Origin: Atkinsonella hypoxylon
Lineage: Eukaryota > Ascomycota > Sordariomycetes > Hypocreales > Clavicipitaceae
Reading direction: 5' to 3'
Length of the DNA: 64,000 nt
Assembly (NCBI GenBank): GCA_000729835.1
Contig: JFHB01000017.1
Span: 186,001-250,000 of the forward strand
Part shown: one piece after another, positions 33,928 through 46,059 of the stretch
Numbering within the stretch: the first letter of the stretch is position 1
How the letters are laid out: every line of letters begins with the position of its first letter
Program-made: the position numbers and the translations under genes
Notes under the pieces: generated by a model
The model's input: only the letters and a program-made list of their open reading frames with translations
What the model was told of the DNA's origin: nothing
Database searches by the model: none

Positions 33928-34188
33928 AACAACCGGACAGCATTTGAGGTCACGACCGCCTCACCCAGTTCCTCGCTCTTGCCTCGCCTCAACTGTACTC
34001 CGTATTACAAGTCGCCCCATTGCCGCAATCTCAACCTCAACCTTAACATTAACATCCCTCTCCTGCCCTCCCTCAATTTCCGCCCGCCTATCCGCCTACC
34101 CGTCATCCTGACCCTCCACAGTCTCCGACGCAGCTTCTGGTCCAGTGCTGACACTCCTGAACCCGCACCCTGTCCGCGCGGAACGCTT

Positions 34189-34217
34189 TGAGCTTTGAGC
34201 TTTGAGCTTTGAGCTTG
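34189..34217. repeat. GAGCTTT 7-mer, 4 copies
   Basis: Four perfect head-to-tail copies, 380 bp upstream of the PQ-loop gene start. Confidence 0.85.
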
Positions 34218-34596
34218 CGACTGTGTCGTCATCGGGCAGCGTCTCCATCCTGGGCTAACTCACGCTTCCCACTGCGGATCGCGGACTATGCTGCCGCGCT
34301 CTGGTTAGCTGCACCGTGGCTTTGCCATCCGACGCGCCAATTGCAACCTTTCCATTAAGAACTCGCATAGGCATACTATCAGAAATTGCTGTCTCGTTAT
34401 TCTTTCCCCCTCTTTCTCATCATCCGATACAAGCTGTGCGGCCCTTTTCAACTGCTATAAGCCATCCTGCAGAGAGATTAAGACTCCATCCCCCATCTAC
34501 CAGGACGAGGCAACTGTAGAAACGACGCTTTTCGCCCTCTATCCATCCATTCATAGCCTTCTCTAACCCTAGTGCAACCAGAGTGGTGCTGCCGAG

Positions 34597-35835
34597 ATGG
34601 ACATGTCATCCTCTCTGCTTCATGCCGAGTGTGAGCCACTGCGAACTCCTCGCTATTTGGAACTGGTGGTCTCGATGTAAGCTTCATGGCCTATGCTGCG
34701 CCGCGACTCATTGATCAAGACGCCTCTGACACACTGCTCTCTCTAGCTTGATATTGGTCGGTCTTTTAATCTCGTATCTGCCGCAGCATTATCGCATCAT
34801 TTCTCGAGCCACCGCAGAAGGTATTTCGCCGTATTTCGTACTTCTGGGTACCACGTCTGCAACCTCTGGATTCGCCAATATCTTGACGGTGGCCAAGTCA
34901 AGAGAAGCCATCGAATGTTGTAAAGAGTTGGAGACTTTTCAATGCGCTGCAGGACTACTAGGCGTGGCTCAGCTGGGGACGCAATGGGTCTGCTTCGCCT
35001 TGATGTATGTTCACTTGCAATGCAGTGCCCACTCGTTCTTGTACTCTTGTAAACCTATCTGACACGTACCGTGCTGCTAACATTTTTGTTCAGACTCGTG
35101 CTCTACCTCATCTTCTTCCGATATACAAATGCCAATATCCCATCGGAGGAATTGGTCGGGGAATCGCCAACATGGCGAACGGCAGTCGGCGTTGGTCTGG
35201 CGTGCGTTGTTCATGGCTTACTGGTGGTCATTTTGACAGGTGTCTTTACTATTGCTTTTCCAGATCACCTAAATGCTTGGGCGAACTTCTTGGGTGTCAT
35301 GGCGGCAGCACTAGCGGCAGTGCAGTATTTTCCTCAGATTTGGACAACGTACCGTTTGAAGCATGTCGGCAGCCTCAGTATCCCCATGATGTGTATACAG
35401 ACTCCTGGAGGCTTCTTGTTTGCTGCTAGCCTATATGCCCGACTCGGCCCCGAAGGCTGGAGCACATGGGCCATCTACCTCTTGACTGCTCTGATGCAGG
35501 GCTGTGTTCTCGGACTAGGCATATATTACGAGCTTCAGGCACGACGCGAAGAACGACAGTCATCAAACTACGGCATCAGCGGCTCCAGGTCATTGCTAGA
35601 CAACCCAGTCATACCACAGCGTCCAACTGCACCCAGGACTTACTCGGAAGGATGGGAGCGAGGACTGCCCGGCCCTTTTACTGGCCACCCAGAACTATAC
35701 GCTGAGACGGAAGAGGACTTGCACGACATTTGGGAACGGGAAGAAAGAGCTGTCGCGAGAGAAAACCAGCCACTGCTGCGTCCAGGGGGTATTGGTAACC
35801 CGAGGAAGAGCTATCGCACAACCAAGGATCGATGA
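34597..35835 (+). CDS. PQ-loop repeat membrane protein (vacuolar/lysosomal transporter type)
   Basis: Three exons, 34597-34676, 34747-35004, 35094-35835; 359 aa. Introns of 70 bp (GTAAGC...CTCTAG) and 89 bp (GTATGT...GCTAAC...TTCAG) are both phase 2 and rejoin membrane helices cleanly (VVSIL, FALILVLYL). Two PQ-loop motifs are visible: ILVGLLISYLPQHYRI in the first half and AAVQYFPQIWTTYRL with GSLSIPM in the second, with seven predicted membrane segments as in the family. The cytosolic tail (about 250-359) is hydrophilic and carries an ENQPLL sequence, a possible dileucine sorting signal of the E-x-x-x-LL type. Family members move cationic amino acids or cystine across the vacuole membrane (Ypq, cystinosin); the substrate here is not predictable. 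A CTAACCCTAG box lies 34 bp before the ATG. Confidence 0.88.
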
Positions 35836-36737
35836 TGGGCCGAAAGATGTTTGCTGTCAACATGTTCTGTTTCAGGACTGTCTTGCTATCAGTTGTTTGC
35901 ATTGAGAAGTGCGGCCCTCTTGGTTCTAGAACTCTTACTTTTATTTATTTTTCTCATGTGGCCTCTGTTGTCTTGCTTATTTATTTGATTCATTTTTTTT
36001 TTTTTTTTGGCCATCATTTTTACTTCTGGCATGTTGGTTCAAAGGTGCAAACTCTAGCAATGCATTAACTAGTCTGGCGTGATCATTCAAAGCTTTGGTG
36101 CAAACATGCTCGAGGCAAACACGCCTTACCTTGTTACTGTATCGAAGCTGCACAATACCGTATAGCCTGCCAATAGTATTGCGAGAAAAACTGCTTGCCG
36201 CAGGAGGAGAGTGGGTACTCGAGTGCGAGTCTAAGTGGGGCCACCTGAGAGCATGCATGCGGCCGCGTCTGTGCATTGCAGCATGCGAGGCATTTATGTC
36301 GTAAAGCAAACCAGGCGAAACAGGCTCAGCCGGTCATCAGAGCAACGATTGCTGGGAGAGACGACCGTATTGGAGATGCAAACGAACATTGAAGCAGCGT
36401 GGAGTATAGCTATATGCTGTGCATCGAAACGCTAAATGCCGGCGTTTGCGACGGCTGTCACTATGACAGACAAGGAACACTCCGGCTAGGTCCAACAATA
36501 GTCACTCCGAGATAAGCGCCATAGGCATTTCCCAAACGGGCTCTCCGCACGGAGTAATTGTCAGCCTAAAGCGGCGACGGGGACCTCGTGGGTCCGCCGA
36601 GTCGATGTGTCATCGGGCAACCTATCCAGAACAACCTCACAGGTAACTAGTTAACTATCGTGCCACGAAAGTCCAATCCAGACTCGACTCGACTCGACTC
36701 GCCTCTGACAATCTCGAACCCGTCCTATACGCCCGCC
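35836..36737. other. intergenic, 0.9 kb
   Basis: 3' region of the PQ-loop gene and 5' region of the R3H gene. It includes T16 (35993-36008) and a CGACT repeat (36680-36700). No gene seen. Confidence 0.6.
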
Positions 36738-37754
36738 ATGGCCATCTGCAACGCCGTTCCTCCACCAGAGGAGCAAACCACCGTGCCCCAACCTTCATCC
36801 CCCGTCCCAGGGGCCATCGACATGGACGCCTGGACGACATCGGCTCTCCAGTCCCTCAGCGTCTCGCCCATCGCCCGAGGCACAACCACGCCGTTAGCAA
36901 TCCCGCTCGACGCCGCGCCGCTCTCAAAAGACGAGCATATCCCCCGGCGCGACAGCATGAAGCGTCGCGATGCGCTCCTCCAAGGCACCCAAGGCAGCCG
37001 CCAGCGCCGCCGGTGGGAAAACGGTAAGCCGCCTATTTCTCTGATAGGCGCATAACTGACTGACTCGCACAGACCGTCTCGTAGGCGTGCCCAACGTCCA
37101 GCCTCCGCTCCCGTCAGACTGGGAGGTCCGTCCCACGCACCCGGTGCACCGCGTGCCGTACCAGCTCGCGCAGTTCTGGGACCGCGGTATGCGCGAGCGG
37201 GCCGAAGAGCGGACGGCCAGGCTGCGAGGTGCGCGTGCGTCCCGGCCAGACGTGCCGCGGGATCTGAGGGAGACGGCGAAGCGCACGCCTGCTGTGCGGG
37301 ACTGGGTGCGCGTCCTGGAGGAGCCGGTGAGGGCGTTTCTGCAGGAGCGCGGCCGTCGGGGGGACGACATCTCGGGCGTGTCGGACGTGGATTCTGACGA
37401 TGAGGCGATTGTCTTTGTGGGCAGGCAAGGGGCGTTGCGGGAGCTGCGTCAGAGGGCTGCGCGTCGGGGTGCGAGACGGCTTGGCACTGAGGAAGGGATT
37501 GTGTTTGACTCCTTTGGCGACGGGGAGGGCGCGGCGTTCAAGTATGTCGGCTTGTTTCCCCTTCCTCCTCCTTTGCTCCGTGCCTTTTTAAACTCATGGC
37601 TTCTAGGCGCTGGTTGATGCACTCTATATCGGATTATTATGGCCTTGCTTCTCGGTCTGTCACGGTGGCTGGGTCCTGTCGCGCCGTCCACGTGGGCTTT
37701 CAGACGCAGCAGACGAGCAGTCATTTGCCTCGGCCTCTGTGGGAACTATGTTGA
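36738..37754 (+). CDS. R3H-associated N-terminal domain protein
   Basis: Three exons, 36738-37023, 37073-37541, 37607-37754; 300 aa. Introns are 49 bp (GTAAGC...CGCACAG) and 65 bp (GTATGT...CTTCTAG). Splicing yields WENDRLVGVPNVQPPLPSDW, then HPVHRVPYQLAQFWDRG and PRDLRETAKRTPAVRDWVR, the pattern of the R3H-associated N-terminal domain, and a final R3H-like segment with RWLMH (the R-x3-H signature), ISDYYGLASRSVTV and AVHVGF. R3H domains bind single-stranded nucleic acids; the cellular role of this fungal family is unknown. Start at MAICNAVPPPEE; a 26-residue upstream in-frame extension exists. The middle region is arginine-rich and high GC. Confidence 0.83.
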
Positions 37755-39050
37755 TGTATACGGCTGTTATCACGCCTGGCCTCCGTGGATAGACTTTGGT
37801 GCTTGGGGGGGGGGGGGGGGGGACGGGGACTGTCATACAAGCTGATGCTAGCGTCATGTGATGCAAACGTTCACATAGTCAGGAATTCAAGCCGGAGCTC
37901 AGGGATTCCCTGATTCTCATAGCAGGCACTTACCAATTTGACAGGGCCGACAGTGCAGTGTTCTTGGAGAGCGGCTCCGTCCTGCTGTTTCCGGTAGTTT
38001 GACGACTGCGCTCGGCGCCCAAGCTAACTGTGACATACCGCGTGAACTCTGACTTCCCATGTCCCACCCATGTCGCATCTTTGCTTCCCCGATCTGTACG
38101 GCTATGCGTTTTCACGAACTGCACAGATTGAATGGTGTCTGGCCGACTCCCAAGCCAGGTACCTGTTCGCTTAGCCACGTTCAATCGACGTGATTGCCCG
38201 GACAAGGGACATTCATGGTCACTCGTGACATGAAGATGCGATGCCACTTCCCTTGCCAATCGCGATCAAGTGGCGGCTGTTGACATCCGCATTGATTGTG
38301 TCTGAACTGGTAGGATGACGGTGGTGCGCCCCCCCCCCAAAACGAAACGCATTGCGTATTCGAAGCAGGCGTTCGACAGATTGCTTCTACAGTATTACTT
38401 TTCCTAGATAGAGATATATCTTGAGAGTAGTCTTGGCTTATTTTCGAGTCTTCTCTGCAGAGGGATTTGCTTTCAGCGGCAATAGCAGAGGTTGCTCAGA
38501 CTTGTCCTCATCACAATGTCTGCCAGCTCTGAGGGCAAGTCTCGTGCACTGGCGTAGCCATGAGCAGGCCTCTTACATCTCAGCTAATTCTTGAGCCAGA
38601 TGGCGAGTTTCTGATATAAAGGATTGGACACTGTGTATCTCAAGACAATGCGAGGGGCGCGCACTAGGCAAGCGAATCAAATGGCAATTATATTCGACTG
38701 AAACAGGACTTGTACCGTCTATGAATTCGCTTATTTCATGAGAAACTGACTCAATAGTATAAAGCGCGTGATACAAAGTTCCGCAAACCTTGTCTGCGAC
38801 TTTGAAGGATTTGTCAGCCGCATCTTCTTATATTCTCCATCATTAGGTATCACCTGTGGCGATAACTCTTGCTCGGAGCCGATATGAGTCGGTACGGCGG
38901 ACCCCGGGACGTACAGCTCTATCAAACTTGAAGTGTGAACAAAGCCGCCAGTGTTCTCTGCTACGATAGCAAACTAAACGAGATCTAGGAGTCAAGTAAT
39001 GCGTCTTGTGTCGCATACATTGTTGCGGAATACAAAGCATCTCATCATAC
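37755..39050. other. intergenic, 1.3 kb
   Basis: Convergent 3' flanks. Contains G18 at 37805-37822. ORFs on both strands show no family resemblance; if the XPF-like gene extends 3' through another intron, it would do so at the right end of this stretch. Confidence 0.5.
37805..37822. repeat. G18 homopolymer
   Basis: Uninterrupted 18 G on the + strand, 51 bp after the R3H gene stop; able in principle to form a G-quadruplex. Confidence 0.85.
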
Positions 39051-41390
39051 CTACAGAGTCATGTCTACCACGCTACTGCACTTCGCAAGCTGTCTTTCGA
39101 GCCCCAGTCTCTCCCCATACTTGAGTGTACGTTCGGCCGGGTGCATCTTCAAGAAAGCTGTAAGACCATCTGTGCCAAAGTCTTCAAATAGATGGCATGC
39201 CAGGACTTGAGCAGCTCTCACATTTATTCCTATTTGCCGAAAGAACAATTCCCACGTGCTATGTCCGAACGCAGTGGTGCAATCCAAGTCCATCATTCGT
39301 GAAGTAAATTGCACCATGATTGATAAGATCCACCTCGAGAGTATTTGATCCCCGCCTGGGATTAAATGTACAGTAACGTGCGCTTTTAAAGACGATGCAA
39401 AGCAGACAAAGTCAGTGTATGTTCCCAGATCTGATGCTGACAATTCGGTCATGTATCCTTCAACTTTAGCTGTCTCTAGCACGAATATGGTGAGTGTTCG
39501 ATATTTTTCACTTAAATCGTAGAGTCTGCGACGAATTGCTGTTGTGCCGCTTGCACTCGGCAATGGCTTTTGCCTTATTTGTAAAGAGGAAGTGACAACG
39601 ATGCCACTCTCAAGCGCAAGAGAGACGTCAACTTCAGAAAGTCGGGATAAGGTAGAGCACAGTATTCCGGGACTGTTGTGAAGCGGGCTATCACTGAGGT
39701 CAATATGACTGGAAAAATCTCTGTCTACCAAATGATGTGCCGGCCAAAGCTCTTCTAGATACCGTATGACAGAATGGCCAAGCTGAATCGAGACTAGGCA
39801 ACATCCTGACTTGCTTATTCGTGATACCTCAGGCGCAATGGCTGGCAAGGGCCTTGTTTGAGACTCTGTTGAATCAATCTTGGATTGTCGACAGGCGCCA
39901 TCTTTCCAATCTCTTGCCGAAGACTTTGCTCTGCACGTTGCTGGTCTTGTAGCAGACGTGTTCGCGGTGCTAGATAGGTGCTTTGATGGTCTTGGTATCA
40001 CACCTCTCATCTCCATGAATTGAGATAGTAGTCCACTGGCTTGGAAGCACTCCTTTTCACTGTACTGCTTCATTTCATGGCCTTTTTGCAACCAGTCCTT
40101 GGGTACCTTTCGACCTCCTGATGAATCCATCTCTGTCGACCGTGTGTGATAGGCTACGTAGGGGTCGGACTGGGAGAGCAGTGGTAGTCGTGGTGTTGCA
40201 GTATCTTCGCTTCCTGGGAGCTTTTCTGGGGTTGCATGACTCTCAGAATTCAAGCCTGGCGAGCATGTCTCAGTATCTCGAAGTGACTCGAAGTCTTCCT
40301 CCTGGTGCCCGCACATGACCATGTGAGGTGTATGTGGTGTTGAATCAGGCCAAATACCATGATTTACATTCCCTTCTAACGTACGCCATTCGTCGGCATC
40401 AGTATACGGCGTGTCGCGTACTATATTTGTCTCTTCAGAGATATCCGAGCTCGGTAATGGCAATGTCATCTGTGGTATTTCAGGCAAGCCTGCCCCGAGT
40501 TCTCGATGATTGCATGAGCGAAAAGTTAAAAACTTTGTATTGTTTCTGCTCTCTTCATAACAATCCATCAGTACTGGCGACTGCATTCTCGGCTGGTTTA
40601 GATTGCTTAATTGTAGGCTCGGGTTCATTTCTGGGGTTGAAGATCCAGCCTGGGTATCGTCATAGCTGCCAGTGTCTGTCGTGAGATTATCGAGTGGAAA
40701 TTCAAACAGATCGTTATATGACTAAGCTGTGAGTATTTCTATGTATTTTGAAACCTCATATAAACTCACGTGTATTATTGGCGCTGCCAACATGTTATGA
40801 AAGCGCTCATCCTGATGATCAGCTTCTGCTAGCATCTCAGCCAACTTGGTGTCTGCAGTATTTGGGAAATGCATCTCATTTTCCAGCTCATGTAGTAGTA
40901 AAAGGTCCAGCCTTTGAGCCGCTTGCGGGAACGCTAGCCCCTCATCTTTCTGAGCATTGAGACTAAAAATTGGTGACCAGGTTTGCAAGAGATCAGGGTC
41001 CCTCTAAGTCTGAACCTGCCTCTTGTATTCCTCTATTTCCGCATCAATGTCGAAACTGACATCGACCAGCTCCGTCGGCAAAGACAGGGAATAATAGATA
41101 CCATGCCATCTGGGTAACAAATCGGGGCACGCTTCGATGGTTCGACGTCGTTGTTCTAAACTCTGGAGTAGTGAGGCTTTCTGGTCTTTCGATTCTTCTG
41201 CATCCATGTCGCAACTGAACAAGGGGTAGGATGAGAGGTCGGATTCTTCCCTTAACACATGTTCTTGTGAGAGATATGCAGCCTCTCTCAGGACGTTTAA
41301 CTGAGTATCGGGATGGAAAAAGTTGTCTTGATGATCGTTAAAACAATCCTCGTCCCCGACGTAACTGGCGGCGGTCTCTGTTGTATCCAT
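39051..41390 (-). CDS. candidate Zip2/SHOC1-like XPF-family meiotic protein
   Basis: Likely exons 41390-41016, 40949-40770 and 40721-39051, about 741 aa. The second intron (40722-40769, 48 bp, GTGAGT...CTTAG) is clear and in phase. The first junction is unsure: the frame is continuous but crossed by a TAG at 41004-41006; a 66-bp intron (40950-41015, GTTCAG...GCTCAG) would remove it. The first two thirds are hydrophilic. The last 270 residues resemble an inactive ERCC4/XPF nuclease fold: CLVSIQLGHSVIRYLEE, VDVSLALESGIVVTSSLQIR, RRRLYDLSEKYRTLTIFVLE, followed by a helix-hairpin-helix end (GINVRAAQVLACHLFEDFGT, FLKMHPAERTLKYGERLGL). That combination is known from Zip2/SHOC1 of the meiotic crossover (ZZS) complex. 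The catalytic ERKxxxD motif is not seen. Function is inference; the first exon alone is unrecognisable. Confidence 0.62.
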
Positions 41391-41933
41391 CGGCGCAGTG
41401 CTAATAGTAGGTCAGTCAGTCAGCGTCAACTGAGCGAGAAACAGGCCATCAGATGCGAGGTGATTGGCGCCAGAATCGCACAATTCTCGGTCTTATACTC
41501 TTTTTTTGAATAAGAGAAGAAAGAGAATAGAGATCGACCATGCCTCCAACGGAGCGACGACTGCTGTACAAGGGAGGAGGTTGACCACGACTGTCTCGAT
41601 TTCCTCATTTGGTCTGGCCCCGCCCCTTTAGCGTAATATTAACAACACCTGGGCGCGCTGCCAGCAGTTGACAACGGTTGCACAGCTAGGGTCTTGCGCA
41701 CCGCAGCCAGTGGATCAATGTGGATCAATGTGGATCAATTGATTGATGTCAATATTTATGGCGCCAGTGGCCCCACATATGCGCGGCACTCACCAGGCTC
41801 GGAGCTAGGATGCTCGCTTCCAGTCCCATTCATATGTGACGTGACGCCAGCATTCGACGAAGCTCTTCGCGTAGCTCTGTCGCAGAGCTCGCCCATACTT
41901 TCTTTCATCCCGTTCTGGTGCATCAGACCCAAC
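41391..41933. promoter_or_regulatory. divergent region, XPF-like gene / ddb1
   Basis: 543 bp between divergent start codons. It holds a GTCA triple repeat (41411-41423) and a GTGGATCAAT triplicate (41709-41738). Both promoters are expected here. Confidence 0.45.
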
Positions 41934-44900
41934 ATGTCGTACATTGCTCCGGTGCATTTACCGACCAGCATTCGACATGCCCTGCGTATCAGATTTCTGT
42001 CTCCAGACGCAGAGGACTTGGTGGTTGCGTAAGTGCTGTCTGAGCTACGAGCTGTGATGCAATTGATGCCACATTCAAACCCCGCCACTGACTTGACCTG
42101 CACAAATTCCAGGAAAGCCAATCGATTGGAAATATGGCGCCTTACCGACGAGGGCATGTCGTGTCTCCATACGAAGCTCATATTTGGAACTATCTCGATG
42201 CTTCAGCGCCTCCAGCCCAAAGACTCTCTCACCGATTTACTCTTCATTGGCACCGACCGGCTGCAGTACTTCAATGTTGCCTGGAATGCCGAAACAAACG
42301 AGCTCGAGACGATTGAGCAAACTATTGAAGATACAGCTGAGCAGTATATGAGGCACTCGCAAAGTCAGAACAAATGCTTGGTAGATCCGACTGGCAAGTT
42401 TATGGCTATGCACTTGTGGGAGGGTGTGCTCAACGTATTTCGGCTGCCCGCCCGCAGAGTCGCTGCCACAAGGTTGGTTGCCCTAGCCCAAGTCCGCTTG
42501 ACCGAGCTATGGATGAAAGCAAGCACTTTCCTGCACAGCAGGACTGGCCATCCACGAATTGCTTTTCTATACAAATCACAGCTCGACGAAGAAGAGGCCC
42601 GGATCGCAGTATACCGGCTCACAAAGGACGACATGGGTGGAGACGTGTCCAGATTTGACCCTGATAAAGAGCGAGAGCTTGACCAGGTCATTGCTGATCC
42701 ATATGCTTCTATGCTCATTCCCGTTCCAGTGAATGAGGAAAAGCGATATAATGTTCGCAATACCGAAGGTGCAAAGACGCACTTAGGAGGATTGCTTGTC
42801 GTCGGGGAGACACTTTTGACATACTTTGACAGTCTCACGTACTCCAGCGTGTCCTCTCCTTTACATGAACCTAAAATATACGTCGCATGGGCGGAATATG
42901 ATGGTACCAACTATCTGCTCGCCGATGATTACGGTCAACTGGATCTCCTTACCATCGAAACAGCAATCGAACCAACAGGAGAAGTGGTAACGGGCATGAC
43001 CGTGTCACCATTGACATTCAGGGACTCAACACATGTCACATCTGTCACATCCCGGGCTTCTGCGCTGGTCTATATGGGTAATGACAGGCTATTTGTGGCA
43101 TCTCATCACGGAGATTCACAACTGCTTCATATCGATCTTTTCACACAGACTATGTCACTGGTGAAAACTTTGTCGAACAATGCGCCAATTTTGGATTTCG
43201 CTATTATGGACATGGGAAATAGAGAAGGCGACGCACAGAGTGGAAATGCTTTCGCTTCAGGGCAAGCTAGAATCGTGGCTGGCTGTGGTGCATACCACGA
43301 CGGCAGCTTACGGAGTATTCGAAGTGGCATAGGGCTTGAAAATGAGGGAATTCTTGATGAAATACGAAATACCAGCGGCCTCTTCACCCTGAAATCCTAT
43401 GGCGCAGCTCATGTCGATACACTAATTGTCTCCACCATTGGAGACACTCGAGTGTTTAAATTTGACTCTGAAGGTGGCATTGAGGAAGTGTACGAGTTTC
43501 AGGGCATGGCTTTTGGCCAGGAAACCCTGCTTGCCGCCAACCTACCCAGTAACAGCTCACAACTACTTCAAGTCACGCAACAGTGTGTCACCCTGCTTGA
43601 TGCCGAGAGTGGAGTGGCAGTAGACGTATGGGATTGCCCCGAAGGCAAGATGATCACTACCGTATCGGTAAACTCCAAATGGGCTCTTTTATCTATCGAT
43701 GGATCAACACTTGTTTCATTGGACCTGAACAATCATCTAGCGGCCACTTGCCGTGCAGCGCCCCCTGATCCCGCAACCAACCAGCCAGATCAGATCTCTT
43801 GTCTGCACGCCGCGAGAGATACCTCTGATATCGGTATTGTTGGCTGGTGGACTTCTGGGACTATCTCCATTGTGGAACTCGCAACGCTACAACCATTGCA
43901 TGGCGAATCATTCAGAAGCACCGAGGATAGTGCGTCTGTCCCTCGAGATCTTGCCCTCGTCCAGCTTCATCCGCCCGAAACCTCAGGACCCACCCTTCTC
44001 GTAGCTCTTGAAGATGGTAATGTGATCACTTTTAACGTTTCGCCTCTTGACTATGCATTATCAACGCGCAAGAGTGTTACACTGGGAAGCAGTGCTGCTC
44101 GATTACATATCCTGCCACAAAGCGATGGTACCTGCAACGTCTTCGCAACGACAGAACATGCTAGTTTGATATACAGTGCCGAGGGCCGAATAGTATACTC
44201 AGCAACCATGGCCGATGATACAACACATGTTGCACCGTTTGATTCCGAGGCCTACCCTAATTCCATTGTCATTTCTACGGATAGTCATATTCGACTTTGT
44301 CGCATTGACAAAGAACGACTCACTCATATCAAATCGCTTTCTATGAAGGAGACAGTTCGTCGGCTTGCATACTCACCAACCCTGAAAGCCTTCGGGCTCG
44401 GCTGTATCAAGAAAGAGCTTGTCTGCAACGAAGAAATTATCACCAGCTCATTCAGACTAGTCGACGAGATAATTCTAAAAGAGTTGGGTAAACCATTTAT
44501 CCTTGACGGCTCCACGTCCTTAGAGTTGGTCGAAGCTGTTATACGCGCAGAACTACCGAACAGTGCCGGCAACAGAGCAGAGCGATTCATAGTCGGAACT
44601 AGTTTTATTACCGATGAGGATGCCGAAGAAGGTGACATTCGCGGTCGGATCCTCGTGCTCGGTGTTGACGAGAAACGGCAAGTATATCGAATTGTTGCGC
44701 ATAACCTCAAAGGCGCGTGCCGATGCCTCGGAGTATTGGGCGAACATATCGTGGCTGGCCTCTCGAAAACCGTGGTTGTTTTCAATTACTTGGAAAACAC
44801 TACTGCATCTGGCTCAATGCAGAAGATAGCTGCTTATCGGCCAGGTTCCTTTCCCGTGGACCTGGATATTTCCGATAACACTATTGGGGTTGTTGATTTG

Positions 44901-45572
44901 ATGCAGTCTTTATCTTTGCTCGAGTTTTTCCCGGCACAAGAGGGTTCTCGCGCGCGGTTGGAGGAGAAAGCACGACATAATCAGCCTGGATGGGCCACAT
45001 CGGTTTGCCACCTGGACGGTGAAAGATGGCTGGAGGCAGACGCGCAAGGGAACATTGTCGTCTTGGAACGCAACAAGGACGCACCTACGGAGCACGACAG
45101 CAGCAAGCTACAGGTCACGAGCGAAATGAATATTGGCGAGCAAATCAATCGAATCAGAAGGTTGCACATCGCATCGACTGAGAACGCCGTAGTGTCACCA
45201 AAGGCGTTTCTTGGATCGGTAGGTCATCCTGCATCTCCCGCATTCCACAATTGCTGACTGACATGAACATAGATTGAGGGCGCTCTGTATTTGTACGGAG
45301 ACATTTCTCCGAGCTATCAAGACCTCCTCATCACCTTTCAAACGAGACTACAAGGTTACATCTATGCCCCTGGCAATATCAGCTTTGACCTTTGGCGCGC
45401 CTTCAGGAACGAGAGCCGTGGTGCCGAAAGTCCCTTCCGCTTTATAGACGGCGAGATGATTGAAAGATTTCTGGATCTAGACGAAGAGAAACAGGGGCTT
45501 GTTTGCGAGGGCCTTGGACCTAGTGTCGAAGACATGAGAAATATAATTGAGGAGTTGAGGAGGATGCACTAA
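41934..45572 (+). CDS. ddb1: DNA damage-binding protein 1 (DDB1)
   Basis: Adaptor of the CUL4 ubiquitin ligase with roles in nucleotide excision repair, replication licensing and heterochromatin. Three exons: 41934-42028, 42113-45218, 45273-45572; 1166 aa, close to the family's about 1140. Introns of 84 bp (GTAAGT...TTCCAG) and 54 bp (GTAGGT...ACATAG) restore DLVVAKANRLEIWRL and FLGSIEGALYLYGDI. The N-terminal part is an MMS1_N/beta-propeller region (CLVDPTGKFMAMHLWEG, LLVVGETLLTYFD, YLLADDYGQLDLLTIE); the C-terminal third is a CPSF_A domain (GRILVLGVDEKRQVYRI, GACRCLGVLGEHIVAGLSKTVV and ending NIIEELRRMH). It reads as DDB1 and not Rse1 or Cft1 by the N-terminus and the C-terminal MIERFLDLDEEKQ. 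Divergent from the XPF-like gene. Confidence 0.95.
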
Positions 45573-46059
45573 CGGTCAAAGACGAGATGAACAACGTCGA
45601 TTGAGGGTACATGTCAGGATTATGGATATGATTGATCGACATTGGGGAATTGGCGCAATTCATTTTGGAGCATTTGATAGGAATGATTACGCTTTGAATA
45701 CAAGCTGGTCTGAGTATTGCCAACCACAGCTATAATTACGCACAAACGTGGTCAATATGTTCGTTCGTCGCATGCGAGGTGGACAACCGGGAGTGGGTCA
45801 CGTTGATGGTGTTAAACCAGGCACATGCCCGGGCGAGTCCGGAAAAGCCAGCACAATAAGCAACTCGCCCAATCAGCAGCCGCCAATTTCCGAGCCGGCC
45901 GCTGGCTGACAACCTCAGGCAGCGCTTTTGCTTCCAAAACTTTCGGCAACCAAGCATCGTCACAGCCGAGTTGACTTCCAAAGGAAGAGAAGAACCTCAT
46001 ATCTCCCGCATCTCACTTCTCTCCGTCGCCTACGCACCGAGCCCCCGCTTTCCTTCGCG
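45573..46059. other. intergenic, 487 bp
   Basis: 3' flank of ddb1 and promoter of rip1 (CT-rich near 46000-46055). Nothing else seen. Confidence 0.55.

Larger units (their letters stand above)
31498..34596. other. long intergenic region, 3.1 kb
   Basis: No gene supported. It contains GAGC repeats (31572-31600), a TTCCTCTGG triplicate (32088-32118), TACCTAGGTA clusters (32347-32378, 32411-32440, 33673-33697, 33796-33835), TAGGTAC/TAGGCAC repeats (33293-33356), A18 (32821-32838), a CCACCA array (33873-33927) and a GAGCTTT array (34189-34217). The last 300 bp are the promoter and leader of the PQ-loop gene. Confidence 0.6.
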
